From Mansonella perstans (lineage: Eukaryota > Nematoda > Chromadorea > Rhabditida > Onchocercidae): 13,494 nt of DNA. Numbering within the stretch: position 1 is the first letter of the stretch; each line of letters opens with the position of its first letter. The notes under the pieces were generated by a model, which was not told the origin of the DNA, did not search any database, and was given only the letters and a program-made list of their open reading frames with translations. Positions 8,283-13,494 of this stretch are shown in pieces. The position numbers were made by a program, and so were the translations under genes. The stretch spans positions 1-13,494 of the forward strand of contig JBAMDO010000552.1 of the NCBI GenBank assembly GCA_037074765.1, in the 5' to 3' direction.

Positions 8283-9624
8283 ACAAAAATTTTTTGAAAA
8301 TGCAAAAGAAGAGAAGCAAAACAAAGAAACTCTTCATTTGTTGAAAATGTGCGCAACAAATGGGTGTGAATTATTCGGATGGATGGATGAGACAAAGTGG
8401 TGTCATATCGCTGTAATTGGGAATCATTATGGACCATGAAAGACACGATTGGAAGAGTTGGCCAAATTGTTGTCTTTGTTTGTTTTTCTGTTTTTATTCT
8501 TAAATGTTAAATGGTTGAGTAGCATAAATAATAGCATAAATGTAGTAAAATGAATATCGATTTGAAAAAAATTTAAAATTTTTCAAATGTTTTCAAATGG
8601 CTTTTCGATTTTTCGATTATTCATTTGTGAATAACTTTGAAAAAATCGCTATTTTCTTATAATTCAGTGGTTTTTTTTTTTGCAATGATTGATAGCATTT
8701 TATTATTAAGTAAAATATGTTTTTTACATGGAAATTTGAAACATTGAATTAAAACTATTTTTACATTCTAAATTTTTTATCATTGATTTTATTTTTCTTA
8801 TTTTATTATCTTTTTTTAAAAAAATGTTTGGATTTTAATTAAAGCAGTGAAATGATATTGCTTATTATACCTCTGCGCGGCAAAAATGGATAGAGTAAAT
8901 GTATGATTGGATAGAATTATAGTATTTCATCGTGCTTACCAAATTTGATCATCAAATCATCTCTCATTGCCATATGTCAGATAATCAGATGATATATCAG
9001 TGTTTATGTCAGATAAAGTCCGGCACTTCAAACAGTACCAACCTGTTAGGTATATATGGTTGTTGAAGGAGCAGATGCTGTTGTGAACCTTTTATAAAGT
9101 TCATTCCTGGATCCGTTCACATTACCTGTTATCAACATAACAATGTGTTAATTATCTTTAATGAAATAAGACTTCATTCGGATACTTTTATTGTTAAGTA
9201 TTGAAATTTTAGCCATCGGTTCTGTGTCACTGAAATAAAATTTTCTGGAGATGTCTGAGTACAATTTCATAGAGATCGAAATAGAATTTGATGAATAATT
9301 CATGAATCAGTACTTCTTATTGAATATTTATTGAATTTTAAAATTGCAGTGTGCGTTTCTTGGCACTGGACCTCGACGATAAGTAGAATACTAACTGAAA
9401 GAAAAGTCACAACGAAGTAAAGCGAAAGTTAGTCATAAAATTGAGTTGAAAAGAAAGTGGTTGTGCAATATTAAATGAATTCAATTAAATGAATTAAATG
9501 GAATTCAAAATGAACTAGATCGGTGTATTTATTGAATCAGGAAACGTTTATGTTGTTGCGTTATTGATGTCGATGCATGATTGATCACTTTTCATCACAC
9601 GATTTGATATAAATATCATTTCAG
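8283..9624. other. Upstream region of the SH3 gene, no exon recognised
   Basis: AT-rich sequence between the inverted-repeat element and the first recognised coding exon. The part from 8860 on is less simple than elsewhere. It contains a repeated 11-mer ATGTCAGATAA (8974-8984 and 9006-9016) and a 30-codon ATG frame starting at 8974, which I do not regard as real. A non-coding first exon or promoter of the downstream gene may lie here, but no TATA box or splice donor is convincing enough to mark. Confidence 0.5.
9621..9624 (+). promoter_or_regulatory. Splice acceptor (cis or trans) directly before an ATG
   Basis: AAATATCATTTCAG ends at 9624 and the next three bases are ATG. The TTTCAG form is the canonical nematode acceptor. 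An acceptor abutting the start codon is what a spliced-leader trans-splice site often looks like in nematodes. A cis intron following an untranslated exon is equally possible from sequence alone. Confidence 0.5.
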
Positions 9625-9748
9625 ATGGAAGTGAGGTCGGGTAATGTTGCAAAACTGGTAAATCGTTTAAGCAGAGATCTTTCACAGCTTTCACAGCTAA
9701 ATAAGACAACAACAGCGCCATCGATAGATGTCAATTTTAGACGATCTG
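9625..9748 (+). CDS. First coding exon of the SH3-domain gene (inferred)
   Basis: The exon encodes 41 residues plus one base of the next codon. It begins MEVRSGNVAKLVNRLSRDL and ends with SIDVNFRRS. Residues about 7-26 form a plausible amphipathic helix containing a doubled SQL motif, encoded by the direct repeat TTTCACAGC. The start is the ATG immediately following TTTCAG. The exon ends at a good donor, G|GTAAGC, leaving phase 1. The SH3 exon at 13072 begins in the matching phase after an ACAG acceptor. Joining the two makes a glycine codon (G+GT) and an uninterrupted frame. Human CIN85/CD2AP start almost directly at their first SH3 domain, so this leader would be a lineage-specific extension. 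If the donor is not used, the frame stops at 9787-9789 after 54 codons. The join across 3.3 kb is inferred, and other exons could intervene. Confidence 0.55.
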
Positions 9749-9970
9749 GTAAGCAATTTAACCAGTTTATCTTCTCCGAGCAATTTTAATTTTAATGAAA
9801 TTCCGCCGCAAATAACATGCTCGAAAGCTTTAAAATTCTATTACTCAAAGTTTCTGAGTTGCTCATATGATAAAACGGGCCCAAAAAAGATATTAAAATT
9901 CCATAAAACAAATAGATTACTAGAAACATTACTAGGAAAAGAATGTGGCGCCTCTTTTTGTTCTTCGTAA
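9728..9970 (+). CDS. Doubtful 80-codon ORF overlapping the first exon
   Basis: ATG-to-TAA frame in the +1 register relative to the upstream exon, beginning MSILDDLVSNLTS and ending LLGKECGASFCSS. An in-frame TAG immediately precedes the ATG, so it cannot extend upstream without splicing. The composition is less simple than the other chance frames here: it is mixed, with a KKILKFHKTNRLLETLLGK stretch and CCG/TCG/GGC codons. I recognise no family. It crosses the GTAAGC donor at 9749, so it could only be made from transcripts that do not use that donor. AATAAA signals lie near 10200. A 122-codon antisense frame (9792-10160) is also open here, so at most one is likely real and possibly neither. 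Confidence 0.25.
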   Translation: MSILDDLVSNLTSLSSPSNFNFNEIPPQITCSKALKFYYSKFLSCSYDKTGPKKILKFHKTNRLLETLLGKECGASFCSS

Positions 9971-12314
9971 TAAGGAGTGAACGCAACTCTGAAAAGTGAA
10001 CGCAATCCAACCATAGATTGTTTAAATATGCACCTCTAAAGTAGTGCTGGTTAGTCGTGTGATAGTATGCTTTTATCAAGAATGGAGAGCTTGTGCACTT
10101 ATAAGGAATTTGGGAATAATCTGCATGGATACTGACAAGATATAGATGGTCATTTTTCAAAATGTATGAAATGATTTTGTGCTACAGTTATTAGATATTA
10201 AATAAATAAATTAATGCTGTTAATTATATCTATTCTGATTTCATTTTGTCTTTTAACTGGAATTTGAGGCAAAACGTGGATGATATTCATCAATATTTAC
10301 CCGATCTTAAACTGAACATATCTTACTTTCATCTCATTGAAACATATAAAAAGTGGAAAATAAGTAAAAAGGTTGAAAGAGTTCGGGATCGGGAGAAAAG
10401 ATAGTAGAGATATATTTTAAATGAAGTAAAGAACGGAGGAAAAATTAAGGCAGTATTCATAATGTTTTTAGTATAAAGTAATATATGATCTGTCTGTGAA
10501 AGAAAATTTTTGTATGTTTGTTTTGCATCTTTTCCGTGATTATTTTTTGCGTTCTTCTTACTCTCTGCGGAAAACTAATCTTTTTTTTGACCGTTTAGTT
10601 ATAATCCGAATTCTTCCCAGTCGATTTTTTCAATTGTACCTTCATATAATTGAACCGGTTTTTCTGCGTATGAGAGAATTGATAGTTGAATGTATTTGCA
10701 AAAGGGAATCATGCGAACATTCATTGCTTTTGAATATTTTAAGATGTTTTGACGAATAAAAATGTTTCAATCGAATCATTTCATACGGTTGTTTTTGTAT
10801 AGATTTTTAAATAATTCATAGAGCAGGGAAGTTTTTTAGGTTTATGGAAATTTGTTTTGTAGATTTTGGTGATTGCATTACATTGATTGCGTTTCAGGTT
10901 TATTAAATATTTGTAAATCTTTTTCCGAAAAAAAAAACTACGAAATAGGAAATAAATGGAAGCACTGAGCTGAATTCATATCGTATTAGCTTAAACTTTA
11001 TAGTCGTAATTATAATAGATAAATGAGAATTATTGAATTTTTAAATGCGTAGAAATAAATAAGAAAAGCATAAAATATGATATTGAACGGAAATGCGGGA
11101 ACTACGATGCACTTGGCGGAATAGGCTTGCAATATCTAGTTGGGGTAGTTCCTTATTTATATGTTTTCTATATTTATTTTTATATAGTTCTGCTAGTCAA
11201 CAATAAAAAATAGAATATATATATGTAATTTTTAGTAAAAATTAGTTTTTCTATCATTGTTATTGTTACCACACATTTTCATGTGATTCTCAGAATTGAA
11301 ATAAGATTTCAAAGCATGATGCATCTTCTTAAATATAACAGGAAGCCTAATGAATTTATTTTAATCTGTCTGTTTTCAATAAGAAAAAGATGCGAAACAG
11401 GTGTGGTGATGGTATCGCATTTTGCAATTTTGATTTTTTAGTAACGAAATCTATATCAATGATGCCAGTCTTGTCCTTTCCATAGTCTTTAATTGAAATT
11501 TTATCTCTTAAAATGCATTTTATTTTACTTTTCTTGAACCTGTGTTTAATTTGTTTGGTTTGAATCCTCGCATTCAAGTCTCTCTACGTTTTTAATTGGA
11601 TATTCATGTGGATTGGCTGTCTCATAGATGAGAAATGAATTTTGAATAAGTCAATCAACATGAAGCTTTTTTATTAGTTATCACTACGAAACAACATAGC
11701 AAGAAATCATACTGCTACTGCATGATTTTAATTCATATTAAATCTTATAATTTTCGGGTTAATCTTAAAATATGTGGTACTACATGACTAAGGGCATCGT
11801 GATCCATAGATTTTTGGTGTAGCGCTTCCAATACTACTTTGGGAATTCTTCTATGAGATTCTTGAAAAAAGCCGTTTTACTTGTTTATTTGTTCAATAGT
11901 CTCCATTTGATTATTGATTAGGAGTTAAATTTTTCCGGTTGAGAAAGTTTCAATTGTTTGTTAAATTTTGTGTGCTGTCGGTCTAGCTTATTAAGAAATT
12001 CTATTTTTGTATGACATGAAGAATGCGAAAAGTATAAATGAAGTTTTTAATATGAATTTAAAAATAGTATTGAAGAGATGATTCATCCAAAATACAAGCA
12101 TGGTAGCGAACAAAGAGGTATTTTGTGCATGAGAAAAAAGTATGGAAAGAGGATACTTAGTGCAGAAAGCACAACATCGGTTGCTTCTGCTTTGGTTTCG
12201 TGGTGATGTTAGAACCTTTAAAAAGGCGCACTGATGAGATGCATAAAAGTTTGTGAAGTCATTCATGTTTTCGGTGTTTTCTTTTTATTTATTTCGCCAA
12301 GTAGAATTGTGTTC

Positions 12315-12340
12315 CATGTGGATATATAGGTTTCCACATG
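12315..12340. repeat. Hairpin CATGTGGA-N10-TCCACATG
   Basis: Perfect 8-bp inverted repeat with a 10-nt loop, within the inferred intron. No T-tract or other context suggests a small RNA gene. Confidence 0.7.
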
Positions 12341-12590
12341 TCTTTTCATAAATTTTCATTTTAGTCAAAATCCAAAAATATATTGGATTTGTTCTTCTGA
12401 GTTCAAGTTACAACAAAGACAAAAAAAAACAATTATTCTTGCATATTTATTATTGTAATTTTTTAAAATATATTTTCAAATATCTTTTGCAAACTTTGGT
12501 TGGTTTTTTCAAGCCTTTATGAGGACACAATATCGTGTATATGATCCACTAATTTTTGCTCTGTCTTTAACTATAATTTATATATATAAA

Positions 12591-12625
12591 ATTCGTTCTC
12601 GTAATGCGAGAATTGATTTACGAAT
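12591..12625. repeat. Nested hairpin TTCTCG-TAATG-CGAGAA
   Basis: 6-bp perfect arms at 12596-12601 and 12607-12612. An outer ATTCGT/ACGAAT pair (12591-12596 with 12620-12625) shares one base with the inner arm. It is small and its meaning is unclear. Confidence 0.6.
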
Positions 12626-13071
12626 CAGTGCAGCAAAGTGCAAAGTATTGCAATATACAAAGGTGAAAATTTGTTTGGTGATATTAACAAGAAACTGTAG
12701 CCATTTCAAGGGCAATTTTTTTATTGAAGTTTCTAGCTTCTATGACTTATATTATTAAATGCTAATTGCTTATTGCTATTGTACTACTGTATTTGGGAAT
12801 GAACATCATGGAGTTTTGAATTATGAAGGCTTGGCACATTACGGTACCATTAAAGATCTAAGCCTGACTACTGATTACCTGATTATCAATTTTTTTTTTT
12901 TTTTATCAATGGATAAAATTAAATAAACGATTAAATGAAAAAGGATTCGATAAAATTAAAAAGTAATTGAAATTGGTAAGATGTTCGGAGGGGAAATGCT
13001 CACATTCATAAAAGGATGTACCTATCAGTTACGTCAGTTTGCTTTTTTATTTTTATTTTGTCATATGACAG

Positions 13072-13257
13072 GTACTATGGCGACGCGTTCAGCGATTGTG
13101 CGATATTCTTACAAAGCAGAACATGGGGATGAACTTGATCTGGAAGTAGATGATGTAATTGATGTTATAGAAGAAGTAGAAAAGGGATGGATGAAAGGAA
13201 AATTAAGGAATAAAGGTCGGATTGGATTATTCCCTACTAATTTCGTGCATTTTATTG
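13072..13257 (+). CDS. SH3-domain exon, CIN85/CD2AP-type
   Basis: The exon encodes TMATRSAIVRYSY through FPTNFVHFI, a complete SH3 fold of about 56 residues. The ALYDY-equivalent is IVRYSYKA. The acidic RT loop is EHGDELDLEVDDV. The n-Src-loop tryptophan is in GWMKGKL. The C-terminal peptide-binding segment is GLFPTNFV. The single W followed by a non-W, and FPxNFV in place of SPxNYV, are as in CIN85/CD2AP SH3 domains, which bind atypical proline-arginine motifs in endocytic and actin adaptors. It is flanked by an ACAG acceptor ending at 13071 and a G|GTAAGC donor at 13258, phase 1 at both ends, so the domain sits in one symmetric exon. Met at 13077 lies just before the domain, like the natural start of CD2AP, and could serve as an alternative start. 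The upstream ATG at 12981 lies in the inferred intron. I am sure of SH3 and moderately sure of the subfamily. Confidence 0.88.
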
Positions 13258-13494
13258 GTAAGCTTATTGTTGATCGCTTATATATTCTTCCTTTTATATA
13301 GGTTATTGAGATTTCTTCCCAAGGAAATAAGATTAAATTTCAGTTTTATTTGCTACAGGATAAACGATACTTTATCCGTTTCGAAAAAATAGGATCATTT
13401 TAGTCAGATTTATTCTAAATGATTCAATTTTTATTCTTTTTCTGAAACTGTTCGGAATTTTTTTTGTAGTTGTTAAATTTTCTGTGTCTATTTC
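13258..13494 (+). other. Intron following the SH3 exon; possible short terminal exons
   Basis: Starts GTAAGC. Three candidate acceptors follow. TTTCAG ending at 13343 and CTACAG ending at 13358 both lead in the required phase to the same TAA at 13361-13363, giving a protein ending right after the SH3 domain. TTTTTGTAG ending at 13469 leads to a frame that stays open to the window edge (VVKFSVSI...). If the intron is retained, the frame ends in TAG at 13299-13301. No AATAAA follows the 13361 stop within the window. Multi-domain adaptors normally continue, so continuation beyond the window is the more likely reading. Confidence 0.4.

Larger units (their letters stand above)
9749..13071 (+). other. 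Large intron (inferred) of the SH3 gene
   Basis: Bounded by GTAAGC at 9749 and by a pyrimidine-rich acceptor ending ACAG at 13071. The content is AT-rich. There is a T15 run at 12890-12904 flanked on both sides by ATCAAT. There are two perfect small hairpins (12315-12340 and 12596-12612), and several chance open frames on both strands (87 codons from 10496, 73 codons minus at 11356, 91 codons minus at 11991, 79 codons from 12519). None of these has recognisable domains or good flanking splice sites. Additional small exons inside this span cannot be excluded. Confidence 0.45.

Noticed and set aside
6780..8290. Target-site duplication flanking the inverted-repeat element
   Set aside because: The bases outside the tips (TTTACGA on the left, ACAAAAA on the right) do not match convincingly. 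The termini are only approximately known, so no duplication is claimed.
8200..8439. 79-codon plus frame
   Set aside because: It starts inside the right arm of the inverted repeat and runs out across its edge. The composition is low-complexity and there are no recognisable motifs.
9792..10160. 122-codon minus-strand frame, the longest in the window
   Set aside because: The F/L/I-rich stretch is what the complement of K/N-rich sequence gives. No domain or splice context supports it, and it conflicts with the plus-strand frame at 9728. Its length is only mildly surprising at this AT content.
10202..10409. ATG-less open frame containing QYLPDLKLNISYFHLIETYKK
   Set aside because: It looks somewhat protein-like, but there is no start, no convincing acceptor or donor, and no family recognised. 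Frames of about 67 codons are common by chance here.
10496..10759. 87-codon plus frame ending at an AATAAA
   Set aside because: The overlap of the stop with AATAAA is suggestive, but there is no recognisable domain and no good acceptor upstream, and its size is expected by chance in this window.
11036..11210. ATG-less open frame with a GC-richer segment (about 11090-11150)
   Set aside because: The local composition is less AT-rich, but there is no splice context or recognisable motif, and the second half becomes Y/F/V-rich low complexity.
12981..13071. Upstream ATG extension of the SH3 frame (MFGGEMLTFIKG...)
   Set aside because: The frame is open, but the pyrimidine-rich stretch ending ACAG at 13071 is a good acceptor in the right phase for the upstream exon. 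The extension is T-rich, with an F/L run typical of translated intron end.

Overview
This window is very AT-rich (roughly 70-75% by eye). It is dominated by TAA microsatellite, homopolymer T/A runs and other simple repeats, and it holds only one gene piece that I can recognise with confidence. It is eukaryotic: the recognisable coding sequence is split by introns with GTAAGC donors and TTTCAG/ACAG acceptors. The short pyrimidine-AG acceptors, one of them directly abutting an ATG, the base composition and the sparse coding all fit a nematode, perhaps a filarial or other spirurid. The organism is inference; no marker gene fixes the species.

Layout. 1-284 is a (TAA)n microsatellite. 285-3800 is AT-rich non-coding DNA with poly-T runs, a TACA/CA-type microsatellite and a few short tandem repeats. 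3807-3868 is a (CTA)n microsatellite leading into a less AT-rich, pyrimidine-rich pocket (about 3869-4110), a GA-rich tract (4154-4198), and a cluster of ACGT-core motifs that includes a 24-bp direct repeat (4308/4405) and an inverted repeat (4447-4465). 4978-5048 is a CT-rich tract. 5563-5716 is a three-copy 51-bp minisatellite. 6789-8282 is a long inverted-repeat (foldback-type) element of about 1.49 kb. Its two imperfect arms of about 600 and 700 bp face each other across a spacer of about 180 bp. It has no recognisable coding capacity.

8283-9624 is the probable upstream region of a plus-strand gene. Its first recognised coding exon is 9625-9748 (ATG immediately after TTTCAG). A phase-compatible exon at 13072-13257 encodes a complete SH3 domain of the CIN85/CD2AP type. 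Joined, the two exons encode about 103 residues and the gene probably continues beyond the right edge. The 3.3-kb intron between them holds only AT-rich sequence, small hairpins and chance open frames. One 80-codon frame (9728-9970) overlaps the end of the first exon and is kept as a doubtful alternative product.

No convincing tRNA, rRNA, CRISPR array, transposase or other protein-coding gene was seen.
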